NCBI RefSeq assembly: GCF_000204055.1
Contig: NW_006768792.1
Span: forward strand, 274,560-338,559
Origin: Melampsora larici-populina 98AG31
Lineage: Eukaryota; Basidiomycota; Pucciniomycetes; Pucciniales; Melampsoraceae
Reading direction: 5' to 3'
DNA length: 64,000 bases
The notes under the pieces are model-generated. The model saw nothing but the letters and a program-made list of their open reading frames with translations, ran no database searches and was not told the origin of the DNA. Shown one piece after another: positions 22,423-33,222 of the stretch. The stretch's first letter is position 1, and each line of letters opens with the position of its first letter. The position numbers and the translations under genes are program-made.

Positions 22423-22735
22423 ATGATAAAAGTCAAACGTGTGAGATCAAGACTCGAGAAGTTCTTCTCATCATTCACTCAATCATCCATTTTGAGTAAG
22501 TCTTTTGGTTCTTTATGATCCCATCCACTGGCAACTCATTGAACTTTCTCTTACCGGTTTATCAAACTTAGTTAGAATTACAAGAAAACATCCTTCGCAG
22601 TGCCAGAAGCTAGAAGCCAGACCTCTTCCGAACGATTGGCAATCAGCTATTGGTGATCGACGTTCCAGACTTCGCGGTCAATGCTCAATTCCAATGCAAC
22701 TGGAAGAAAATTCAAATCGAAGAACAATCACTTGA
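22423..22735 (+). CDS. Unrecognised small protein, DWQ-LRG family copy A
   Basis: I do not recognise this family. Two exons (22423-22495 and 22572-22735) joined at a GT-AG phase-1 intron give 78 residues. The N-terminus is short and basic (MIKVKRVRSRLEKFFSS). The second exon carries the family core RPLPNDWQSAIGDRRSRLRG. The same core, with the same intron phase, recurs in copies at 23055-23445, 24366-24778 and 28132-28660, which supports this as a real gene. No membrane segment or known domain is visible. It is the only copy on the plus strand and is the shortest, lacking the Pro-rich linker of copies C and D. Confidence 0.6.
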
Positions 22736-23054
22736 ACGAAAACAAAAACAAAGAATGGAAAAGTTGAATGGAAGAAAATTACCGAGACCTTGAAAGTTGA
22801 CCAGATTGAAATCTTTTGACTTGAAGATCATTAATGGATGTTGAGGTTTAAACTTTATACTCTAGGAAGCTGTACCTTTGAAAGCAACTGGAATAGTGGC
22901 TGAATTCTGGTAATAATAGCTTGTATGAAAGAAGTGAACTTGTAGGTGCGTATCCCCAAATACAAATTTGCTCCGGTATAAAAAAAGTCCAGTAAAAAAA
23001 CATGACAGATAAAATAAAGAAGAGATAGCTCACAAAAAGTATATATATGTATAC

Positions 23055-23445
23055 TGTTGCTCGTCTGCCTGGCTTCCCATCTGGTCTAGCTGTACCGCGT
23101 AAGACGCTAGTCATTGGGTCCACTGAAGCTTGTCAATTTCTCGAGAGATGTTGTCTTTGTTGGGGTTTTTGATCAAGATGATATTGTAATTCAGGTTCAG
23201 AACTCAACACAATCTTGTTCGAGTTGATTGTTGGATATGGTTGGTGGTGGTGACGTAAGTGTGGATACAAGTTGCTCTTCGAGCATGGCTGTGGTGTTAT
23301 ATGAATATGAGAAAATTAAGTATTTGTGTTCTGATTTGCAGAGAGAAAAGAACTTCAAAAAGGAGAGACATAAAATGGTACATAGGACGCGAACTTCGGG
23401 ATGATAACGAAGTGATAAAACTGAAAATATAACCCAAAAATTCAT
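23055..23445 (-). pseudogene. DWQ-LRG family copy B, disrupted
   Basis: The copy aligns with copy C along both exons. The first exon starts at ATG 23445 but lacks one base relative to copy C, shifting the frame. In exon 2, PMLEEQLVSTLTSPPP is in frame but a further indel follows before KIVLSSEPELQYHLDQKPQQ. The DWQ core Trp codon is TGA. VLRGTARPDGKPGRR at the end is still recognisable. Three separate lesions make function unlikely. Confidence 0.7.
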
Positions 23446-24365
23446 CTTGTTTGATTTGGGTGTTTGGGTAGAAGTGAAGAATTTCAATTGTTTCTAGATG
23501 ATATGGCATCGAGATTAACACGTGGGATCAGTGAATCACAGCGCGTTCTCAAAGTCAATGAGTAGCGGAGAATAAACAGTTCACATTTGTAGAATCGGTA
23601 TTCACGAGATTGACAATGATCAGTTGGGATTTGCATGTGCAGGAGTCAGAAACACAAGTGAAAAGATACAATGTCCAATTAGAGCTGTTCACCATTCATG
23701 GTCAACAATCTCCCTCAAAGTATTCAAGAGATGTGATCAAGATACTATTCCAATAAGCCAATCCATTCTTTTTACACCCTTGTTCATTTTGTACTTCACT
23801 TCTATATTTTAGTCATTCAATCTTAATGATCATTTAAAAGACTCTTTCTCTTATGGGCTTTTGTTGTTTTTCTTATAACCATTTCACTACGAATTTGTTC
23901 AAGAAATGAATAGTTTTATTAATTGGCCTTAAAGTCAAAAGACTGCTCAAAACAAAGCTCACAAAAAAGACAGTGGTTTCGCTTCTTTTGACAAATGTGT
24001 GAATGATTTGAAAGATGATAATAATATTACAATAGGAAAGTCTAAGTTAAAACTGTCTATAGATATAGAATATTACATGTTGTTGAAGATATAGAATAAA
24101 AAAGTAGAACAAAAACAAGAAATGGACGAAAAACAAAATAATCGAAAAATAGAAAGTGTGGATAATTGTATTTGGAAGTTGAGGTGCGAGTAGATGGGTT
24201 GAGTATATTCTCATGCTGCTCGTTGCTACTTAGAGATTCCATGTACCTCATCTTAGTCACTTTTGTCTAAACTGATAAGAAATGGAACATTCTTAGAAAC
24301 AGAGTGATAGAAATGCCAAAGGTCGAAGAGAGGAAATGACTCACAAGCACCAGAGGGGGGAATCG

Positions 24366-24778
24366 TTATGCTGTTGTTTCATCTCTTCGGCCTACATTCT
24401 CATCCGGTCTAGCCGTACCACGTAAGACGCTATTCGTGGGTCCTACTGAAGTTTGCCAATCTTTAGGGAAAGGTCTTGCTTGTTGAGATTTTTGATCGAG
24501 ATGATAATGTGATTGAGACTCTGAATTGATTGCAATCTTGTTAGGGTAGAGTGATACATATGGAGGTGGCGAGTCAGAGGTATCTGCCAGTGGTCGTTGC
24601 TCTTCGAGCCTGGCTGTTTGATGGAAAATAAAGAACAGAAAATTGAGCCATTGTGTTCTTACATGGAACAAAAGAATCGCAGATAAAATAAGATGAAAGA
24701 GGAAAAGAATGGCGACTGACGCGAACTTTGGGGTGATACCGAAGGGGCAAAAGGGAAAATGTAACTGAAGAATTTCAT
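24366..24778 (-). CDS. Unrecognised small protein, DWQ-LRG family copy C
   Basis: Two exons (24778-24721 and 24613-24366) with a phase-1 GT-AG intron give 101 residues. The first 19 residues (MKFFSYIFPFAPSVSPQSS) are hydrophobic at the start but too short to call a signal peptide firmly. The linker holds PPPY, a possible WW-domain ligand, followed by YHLDQKSQQ. The core is RPFPKDWQTSVGPTNSVLRG and the tail TARPDENVGRR is charged. Copy B, about 0.9 kb away on the same strand, is its closest relative and is broken. The function is unknown. Confidence 0.65.
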
Positions 24779-27700
24779 CGTCTTTGATTTTTGGTGTTGG
24801 ATTTGAGATTTTTTTGTGAATGGTATGGAATCGAGAGTAGCAAGAGATGGGCCCGAAATTACGAAGCTTTCAAGGGTGTTGATGGGTAGCTGAGAATGAT
24901 AAGTCGATTGATATGGAGACGTTATGAGAATGGCAACAAATTCGGATCGAGTTGGGGCGAGAAATGCCGGGAGACCAGAGGTTTATAAATGGAAAGAAAG
25001 TTAAGGCGTGATTTCGGTGAGAATTAAAAGAGACTGTGACTGTGAAACTAACCAGAGACGAAAATAAATCAGAGGGTTCAGGAAGGTCACCGAATCTGTA
25101 CTGAGTGCCTGGTGGTGAGGGTCTAGAGCGGGGCGGTGTTTAAATCACACGGAGTGCAAAATGCCGAGAACAAGGCAGAGGAGGCGTGCGGTGTAAAGTG
25201 AACAAGTCGATATGATCACTGCCTTGGTTGAGTTTAGGAGTGATGATGAGCTTTTAAAATCAAGATAAAGGCAAGAAATGCAAGAAAAATCAAAAGAAGA
25301 TGTATCAGGTTGTGTTTGTCAATGAGATTGTGAATTGGGAGACAGAAAGACGTATTTCAAGATACCCATTCTTTTTATATTCTCAGGAGGTCTGCGAGTT
25401 TACAGTCTGAATCACAATTTTTCTTCCACACGCACATGACCTTCAAAGGGAAGGTTCAATCTCCACTAGGAGAATGAAAAAAACGGGAAAGGGATTTCCC
25501 ATACTGCCCTGTAATAAGATATAGTAGGCAATCCATCAACAATGACATCATACGACATATTGGCCACTACCTCTCATTAGGTCAACCCTCTCAGCAAGAT
25601 CTTAGGAACAAGGTGAGCAAGTCCTGAGATAGACGGTGCAGATGAAATCCAACAGTTTTGTATGAGTATCTCCTTCGGCTATGATGCGCCGCTAGTAGAA
25701 GGCGAGGATCGAAGGTTTTGTGGTTTCTTCCTGGACTTAAAAAATCAAATCGGCGGTTTGTCTTTGAAGTTCCAGGAAGCTCAGTGTTGGCGTTTTCTTT
25801 TATGAAGTTGAAGAATCAGCAAATGGGATACCCTCATCAGTTTACTTGGAGCGCCCCTCAACATCCCAATGGCTTGAATTTGGGCTATGATCTCCCTTGA
25901 TTATTTGTCACGGGGGAGACGTTAGATGACAAGATAAAATGATAGTCAAATGGGTTTGTCACAACCTTCGCTAAATCTTCAAATGAGTCTTTACTTTTGG
26001 TGATAGAACGCTTCGGGGTCATGGAAGCTCTTGAAAGGGGTGAGCACGAGTGAATAAGAGGAAGCAATACATAGAAACGTCCTCTTACAGCCTAGAGGGT
26101 ATCTGATGAATCATTTCCCCCTAAATCAAGGACATCCTGAGAAGCCCATCCCGAGAAATCTCACATAGGATATGTCCAAATGTGACATAATTATTCCCTC
26201 AGATCCTCCCCAGCGCCAAATGAACCTGCAAATGAATTTACCATAATCAATTATGTACATATCATTCTTCCAATTCGACTACGGGATATTCTTCATTCAA
26301 TTCCATCAAACTGGATAATCAAACATCAAACATCAAAAGTCGGATTCATAAATTCAGAATCAAAATTGGAATTGTCTATCGTCATAAGTTGCAGTTTCAA
26401 ATTTTAGATGATAACGATTGAAGACAAAATGAAAATCCATTGTCTAACCGATCAATTTGAATCTTGAACCCCAACCTGAACTCATCCTTATCAACTTGCC
26501 ATTATTCTCAGTCCAGCAAAATACGATCGGTATCAAACGTAGAAGTTGAACATATTCATGAAGACCAATTCGATTCAGACTCAATACCTCGGAAGAGACC
26601 ACTCACAAACAAGTTGGAAAGCGATCTGAGACTGTACGTCAAGCGATAACATTCAACTTCGAATTTCAATACTCTGGTGGATTGATCATTGATATATGAA
26701 TGACTAAAAGTTGATTGTGAGATATATCAAGAAACTTGGGTAAACCCGAACGACCTCTTATTCTAAAGCCTGATCTACATGGTTGGTTATATAGTTTGTC
26801 TGAGAAGATGTTCGCTGCCCATCACCTGATCTTCTTGCCTTCGCTGCAAGGGTAATTTATCACGTATCAATAAATTAGTCATAGAACTTCAACCGATTTG
26901 ACCCCTGTCATGAGAATATAGCTATTAGCATTTTATTGTAGACTTTATTGCATCTTGAAAAATTTGAAGCGCTCCCTGGAAATTGCATATTCATATCTTC
27001 ATTTTCAGTAACCTCTTCCTTTTTCGTCTGAAGATACAGTGCCACTGTAAAGTCCAAGATGCAATTTCGTCAGTGAGTGATAGGCAGGAATGTAAGTTTG
27101 GTACATATGAAGTACTGGTTCAATGAATCTAGATAGTAAAGGAAACAAACAGAAGAGGGAGAGCTTCAATTTGACGCTTATCAGGATATTTGGGGAGAAA
27201 ACCAGATCATTTTACTTTTATTGCCTAGTTTTGCTCCATGCACCACAAAAAAGATGGAAGCATTCTCTATCCAGTTCTTCCACGTGATTTTTAAGACAAA
27301 CTTCTTCAAAATCATGCTCATTCATGCTTCACTTTGCATCGAGGACCTCATTGACTCACTATAGCGGCAGCCTCAGGCATTTGGTTTGACACCTGCACCA
27401 TTTGGATTATGATGTCAGATGAACAGCCTGCAGCCTCAGGCAGCAGCTTTGGATGCGCGCATCTGTCCTAGGTTATCAACCCGCCAGCGCGTTCTGCTGA
27501 TTGTTGGGCATTACACACATGGGACATCTTAACCAAGGAGCCTGAAAGTGGATCATCCAATCAGATATCCCGATTTGTCTGACAAGATAAAGTTCAGGGT
27601 TTTGGGTGGTGCTCATGTTGTGATTGAAGAACAATTTTCAAATTTCGTGGTTTGAGTCACAGTTTGATACAGGGAAATGGTAACAGTTCCAGATCCCAAC

Positions 27701-28131
27701 AGTTCCACCTCTAATGTCAAGCTCAACCCCGAAGAGATGAAGATGAATTGAGAGAATTATGGAACCTGGCACGCCGTACGAGGGGGGCTAATGTCAAGAA
27801 AGAGCGGTGTAAATATTGATAAGCCTAAATTAATACTACAAAAATGGATGGGATTCCCGGCGCTCGCATCCTAATTGTCAGGATCAGAGAGTCAGGCCGC
27901 CCTGTTCACAAGCGACCAACGTCATTGATGAAGTGGGTTGAGTCTTGCGATCGAGGTGGGTTTACAAGAAATAGAAACCGAAGTAAAGGCTGCAAGGATC
28001 AGAGCACTCAGATTTCAAAAAAAGCTGGAAAAAACACGAGAAGAGGTTTAATTGGCTTTGTTTATTTATTGAGAAAACATTAACTAATAGAATGACTAAA
28101 AGCACTCAACTTGTATTGCTCAAGCTGAAAT
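24779..28131. other. 3.3-kb stretch between family copies C and D without a supported gene
   Basis: Open frames at 25718-25900, 26464-26649 and 27844-28083 are short, and none resembles a known family. The 26464 frame ends in RKRPLTNKLESDLRLYVKR, which weakly recalls the DWQ-LRG core and could be a fifth, degraded copy. The word GCAGCCTCAGGCA occurs near 27366 and 27430. No terminal repeats are visible. Confidence 0.5.
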
Positions 28132-28660
28132 TTAAGAACGATCTTCACCCACTGGCCTGCATGACGGGGTAGACGATACGGTCAAGATACGTCGGATTAC
28201 AGTAGAATGGCTGACGGACTTCCATTTCTTAGACACCGCACGTGATAATTTCACCGTATTCTTGCGAGATGGCACGACGTCCTTAGCAGTAGGTTCAGTG
28301 ATCACTCCACGTAAAACGCTCTTTCTTGGACCGAGGCTCGACTTCCAATCAAGTGGAATGTGTTTCGGTGAACTGAGAGAAGTGATCGGGGAATACTGCT
28401 GCGAGTAATCTGGTGGGATCGAGATAACAATGTCTGATGGTTCGTCCAGAGGTTGTGTCTCCTTCGAAGGGGCAGACTCTTCTTCGTACTTTTCATCCTC
28501 GTCGCCCCATGATAACGCCTGGTATCGATTCTTGTTTTCTGAAAGCGGATGGAACATAAAATAAGTATATGTACGCTACAAACTGCCATACAAGTTGAGG
28601 CTTACTCTTAGGGTGTATTGAGAGCGTTAGGAGCTTTTTGGCCTCTAATAAGTTGACCAT
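28132..28660 (-). CDS. Unrecognised small protein, DWQ-LRG family copy D
   Basis: Two exons (28660-28606 and 28538-28132), joined in frame by a phase-1 GT-AG intron as in copies A and C, give 153 residues. The N-terminus MVNLLEAKKLLTLSIHPKK precedes an acidic segment (WGDEDEKYEEESAPS) and a Pro/Ser linker with IPPDYSQQYSP. The core reads PLDWKSSLGPRKSVLRG, followed by a basic Ser-rich tail of about 50 residues not present in the other copies. No known domain is visible. The most divergent copy keeps both the core and the intron phase, which suggests selection on them. Confidence 0.65.
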
Positions 28661-29994
28661 GACGAAGAAGGCGCCTAGGGGAACCGAAGGTGTGGAATGA
28701 GATGTTAAAGACCAAATTTATGTACGTCGATGGATTGGAAAAAGGTGAAGGTCAGGGGTGCTTCCTGGTGCTTCACATTCAAAATAAAATTCCTTTATGA
28801 GTTTGTGACCCACCAGTTGATATTCACCAGGATGCGCGAAGTGGGTGAAGACGGCGTAAGTACGCACGAGCTCTTGCTTACCTCAATCGACCACTGCTTT
28901 TGTCGTAGGTGAGCGGACAAAGGCAGGGCATCGACACGCTGTAGACGGTGAGCCGATCATGTACATACCTGCCCTCAATCAATTTACAGATCCCAAGCTA
29001 GGGCGAGCGAGGATTTGAACCTTGAAGCTCGAACAAGCAATTGCAATTTGATACTCCTTCTAGCCTGTAAAGCCTGGAGCTAAAGCCTTCACAAGACACA
29101 AAGAGTTTACCGTATATAGCTGTTGACAAAGGGGCGTTCAAGAGGTCCACTCACTGACACAACTGCGTCCTGGGATACCATCGCGATCCATCAGATGCAG
29201 GCCGAAAGCAAAGCAGTTGAACGCCGAAATGGCTTCTAATCCACCGAAATTCTCCGCCTTATGGAACCATCACCTCGAGTGTCCTGTGTAAGCAATGAAA
29301 GATGCTCAAGTGGTTTATCGTATCACCCTCATGTAACGTCACGGCATGTCAGTGAGACCACAGCCAAACGTGGACACAGCAACTTGCATGCCGCGATGTA
29401 ACCCAAGGAAAATCCATCTTGGGCAGCCGGGAATTCGGAAAATTGTTTGAAAAGCCCAGAAAGGTAAGCTCAACTAATCCCCTGACGAGCGCGTGGTACG
29501 CTCACGAGGAAGTAATCGCTCGTAGTAGGAGTTTCCAAGCATCCGTATCTTTCTTCTACCTAGGGCCGCCGGAACAAATATTTGGTAGGAGATCACTCAC
29601 ACCATTGAAATTCTAGAACTCCAGATACAATTTGCCGGTTCTAACAAGAGTTTCGGAAGATAGGTTGAAGTAGGGAAAAAAATGATAGAACCAATAAACA
29701 TGAAAAGGCTCAGCAGGTTTGAACACCGGAGGTCAAATCAGGTCAACAGAGGATTCTTCGCCTCGGGCTGTACCGAGCGCTCTCGGGTACGACGGAATCC
29801 CGAGGCGAGTCCGCTCCATGGCCCGGCTCGGGCACGCTCCCACTGAGTTGGCGCACTCGTACTGGGAGTCGGACCCGGAGCACGAGAAGACTTTTTTGTT
29901 TGAAAAAAAGTCAAGTCTCTCGTTGACCAGAAAAAGTTGATGATCGACATCTTTTCTACCACTCCGCCATACTTCCACCTCCAGATCATTCACG
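28661..29994. other. Intergenic region upstream of RCM1 and of family copy D
   Basis: No gene is supported. The two flanking genes diverge, so both promoters should be here. A GC-rich, hairpin-forming island lies at about 29735-29895. The open frames in it on both strands are by-products of its GC-rich composition. Confidence 0.5.
29759..29807. repeat. Nested GC-rich inverted repeat (potential cruciform) upstream of RCM1
   Basis: CGCCTCGGG (29759-29767) pairs with CCCGAGGCG (29799-29807). Between them 29770-29790 forms a second near-palindrome (GTACCGAG...CTCGGGTAC). The surrounding 160 bases are far richer in GC and CpG than their neighbours. It lies about 190 bp before the RCM1 start codon. 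Confidence 0.7.
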
Positions 29995-31983
29995 ATGGAT
30001 TTTTATAACAAAGCAGCTCGTGCGATAGATCTTTTAGATCAGCGTCAAGGCAGCCTCAAAGGGATCGTATTTCGTCTTGCCGGTTCCGATACTAAGACCA
30101 GTCATAATCGCCACAAGTCATCACCCGCGGATTCTGCCAGGCGCATCAGTGATGGAAAGCGATTGTTGAGAGTGGTGGCCCAGACGTTGAGATGTGTGTG
30201 ACGAACTCTAGCTCCCTTGATCAACTTGCCAAGATAGCTGATGATCTTGTCAGACCGCCAGGCGATTCGTATCACATTGAAGAATATAGATCTACTTAAC
30301 AAGGAAAAGAAAGCATTTGCATACTCACCCGGGAAAACAGCTACACCCTCCCGAAATCTCCACGCTTACCCCAACCCAGAAACCCTGGCAACTCTCCTAG
30401 TTCACGACCTACTATTTGCCCAACGTGGGATCTCTTTATCAAAAGGTCATAAACTGAGGCAGGCGGTCGAAGCACACTCTCAGCTCCTTTCCTCTGAGAT
30501 CTCAAAACACAAGGCTCTGTTCGATGAAAGCGTGAATAATGAAGGCGCTTCCACAAAAATCCACGACGAGGATGAGGAATCACCAGCAACAATAAGATGG
30601 ATGCGTGTGAACATAATCAAATGGAGTGTCGAGGATGCCGTGGATTGGTTCGTTGCGTCTGGCTGGACTGAGATTCACTTCGATGACTTTATTCAGAGAG
30701 CAGAAGACAAACAGCAGGTCTTTGCACGTGATGTCCATCTGACATGTGTACTAGCCCTTCCTCGGACCGTCAACATCAACACATTGGCGCCCTACCTTGA
30801 TGGTAGATTGATCGCGCAGGATAAGGCCTCTTGCATGCCCGCCCAGCTTCTTTTGGGAAGCCCGACGCCCGAGGAATCTAAACGGCGTATGTGTGTGATT
30901 GATGCTACAGCAGCTCCTGGAAACAAGACCACAATGCTTAGCGCATTAGTTGGTACGAGTGGAAAAGTATGGGCGTTTGAAAAAGATCCGGAAAGATTCG
31001 AGACTCTCAAAAGCATGGTTGCCAAAGCTGGCTGTAGGAGTAATGTGACCTTCCCTGTCTTTTAAATCTATGACAGTCCCGCTGTTCAGTAAAACTAATT
31101 CTACGTTGGGTCCCTTGGCAGATGTTGAATGCATTCTTGGCGATTTCTTATCTGTGAAGACCAATGACCCACGGTTTCACGACGTCACACATATCCTTCT
31201 CGATCCATCGTGCTGTATGTGTGACTCTTTACTTTTCAAGTCGAGTCTATGCTGACCTGACGCGGCTTTATCGCAATTTATCATGATATGCAGCTGGCTC
31301 GGGCATCTCCAACCGACTTGATCACCTTGATGGCTCAAAACGCGATGAGGGTCGTATCAATTCACTAGCACGCTTTCAGACCACGATTCTGTCACATGCG
31401 TTGCGCTTCAAGTCGGTGGTTCAGGTAGCATACTCGACCTGCTCAATTTGGGTAAGACCAGTGCTTCACCTGAGCCTCTGCCTACCTTCAAGATTGACTG
31501 ATTCAAGTTTATCGATAGAGAGAAGAAGATGAAGAAGTCGTGTTCAGGGTTCTGGCCAAACCCGAAATGTCGAAAAAAGGCTGGCAGCTGAAAGACTTGA
31601 CTGATGCGCTGAAACCTGGCAAACCTTGGAAGCGATTAGGGAGACCCCGATCTGACGCTGAAAAGGGTAAGTAGGGATAAGCTATACTTTTTGCATTAAA
31701 TCCAATCAGATTAGCTCACGATCCTATGGCACATCATCCGCACATAGCATCAACCGATCGGATGGTCCGCTTTGATCCTAAATTGGACACTACGATAGGA
31801 TTTTTCGCTGCGGTTTTCATTCGGGATATGTCGACAACACCACTCGAGTCAGAACATCTGAACCCCTCACCTTCATCCCAAAGTCAATCGTGTTCAATTG
31901 AGCCGATTTGTATCAAACAAGGTCTTTGTGAGTCTAATAAGAGGTGGCACGGAATCCGTACCGGTCGATTGCTTTACCTCTAG
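29995..31983 (+). CDS. RCM1: 25S rRNA (cytosine-C5)-methyltransferase, NSUN5/Rcm1 type
   Basis: This enzyme uses S-adenosylmethionine to form m5C in large-subunit rRNA in the nucleolus. Exons: 29995-30193, 30254 to about 31035-31044, about 31077-31214, 31294-31451, 31519-31666 and 31715-31983. The start MDFYNKAARAID matches the family. Signatures: LATLLVHDLLFAQRGIS; DKASCMPAQLL; SAM-binding motif I VIDATAAPGNKTTML; FEKDPERFETL; HILLDPSCSGSGI, where Cys is motif IV; and VAYSTCSIW, whose Cys is the motif VI nucleophile. The C-terminus has IGFFAAVFIRD, the usual final strand. The exon 2/3 junction near 31036-31077 has several GT/AG choices that I could not separate. All catalytic motifs are intact. 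Confidence 0.93.
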
Positions 31984-33222
31984 CCCTCTAGTCAACTTTC
32001 TCTTTTTTCATCCTGAACCCATGACTACTTTGTTGTGGATATCAAGCTTTCGATTGAAACTACTTTGGTGCTCTTGGCCTGCAAGTTCAATCATTCAATC
32101 TATCTGTCTACATCATGTCAAATTCCTTTATCAAGTCGAAGACCAGACTTATGAGCCTTCTTGCACAAACACTTCTTGCCAGTACTTGTGAGGCATCAAA
32201 AGCTTTTCAAGTATTTCAGATCCTCAACTTGAATTTATTTTGTAACAATATAGTGTCACATCCTGACACAGAGGGGCTGGATTCCTTTGATGGGAAGGCA
32301 TTACCATGAATAGTTGCCAAAGTGTGAACATGGGTTTAGCTAGGAGCCCCACCCTCTTCCCTATGTATACCTAATGCTGCAGTGGGTTGCACTTGTAAGG
32401 GCGGGCTTACCATTAAAACTCATCACTTGGCTGTTTTATTGCTTTTTTTATCTTTTTTAGTCTACCAGTGGATATGTCTTGCTAAACTCACAGTTTGGTC
32501 CTTGTTTTGCTGAGAGATATTCCTCTATTTTGTTTCAAGATGTGGTTCTAGTCTTCCATTGGGGTGAGTGAGGTGTTGATCTCAGAATATGATTGGACTT
32601 GCTTCAAACACAGCAGATATGATATCAAACACTATGAAGGAAATCAGCCGACAAGAGCTTGTGGTGGTTAATTTGCAACAAACTCATTTCACGCAGATTT
32701 CAAAATAAGTGTCAAAACATGGGGACAAAACTCATACACGTTTCTTCTACCCCTAGCTAGAGAGTAAAGTCCCAAGAGATTCAACCTTTTGGTCAACAGG
32801 CCCTAGTCGAAAAAATTTTTCATCTCAGCCAGCAAGGAAATTTCTTAGATTGATCGATTAAAGAGACAATCAGAGTATTACTATCATTCTCAAGCTAGAG
32901 ATTATTAATTTTAGGATCAGAACAGAATAGTTCTTCGACAAATTACGTCAAATCAATCACTTCAACTTATTAGCGGTCGGTAGTTTGATCAAGGTGAGTC
33001 TTTGGGCTGAGAAGATATTCTGTTTGTTCCCACTTGAAAACCCCATCCATCGGTTGATAACCCACTTTCTTCATTACCTCGCCTACTGACCATTTAACTT
33101 ACGCATACACCTCACTTCCGTCACTTCCGACTTTCCTATCTTCCATTCTCACATTTCTCTTCGAATCGTAATTTAAACTCATATATTCTTGAACGCTTTC
33201 GATTTTCAGTCACCTAACCATC
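31984..33222. other. Intergenic region between RCM1 and eIF4B
   Basis: No gene is supported. The sequence is AT-rich with few CpGs between 32300 and 32900, the texture of degraded repeats. The last about 250 bases (CT-rich runs) are probably the eIF4B promoter and 5' leader. Confidence 0.5.

Noticed and set aside
26464..26649. Possible fifth DWQ-LRG copy
   Set aside because: Only RPLTNKLESDL weakly matches the core, the Trp is out of frame and no first exon with a phase-1 junction is visible.
28990..29065. tRNA-like stretch with a GGTTCAAATC-type box on the minus strand
   Set aside because: The T stem has mismatches and no 5' acceptor half pairing with CGCTCGCCC is found at the right distance, so I do not call it a tRNA.
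29733..29993. Overlapping open frames on both strands in the GC-rich island
   Set aside because: High GC removes stop codons by chance; no start context, splicing or similarity supports coding.
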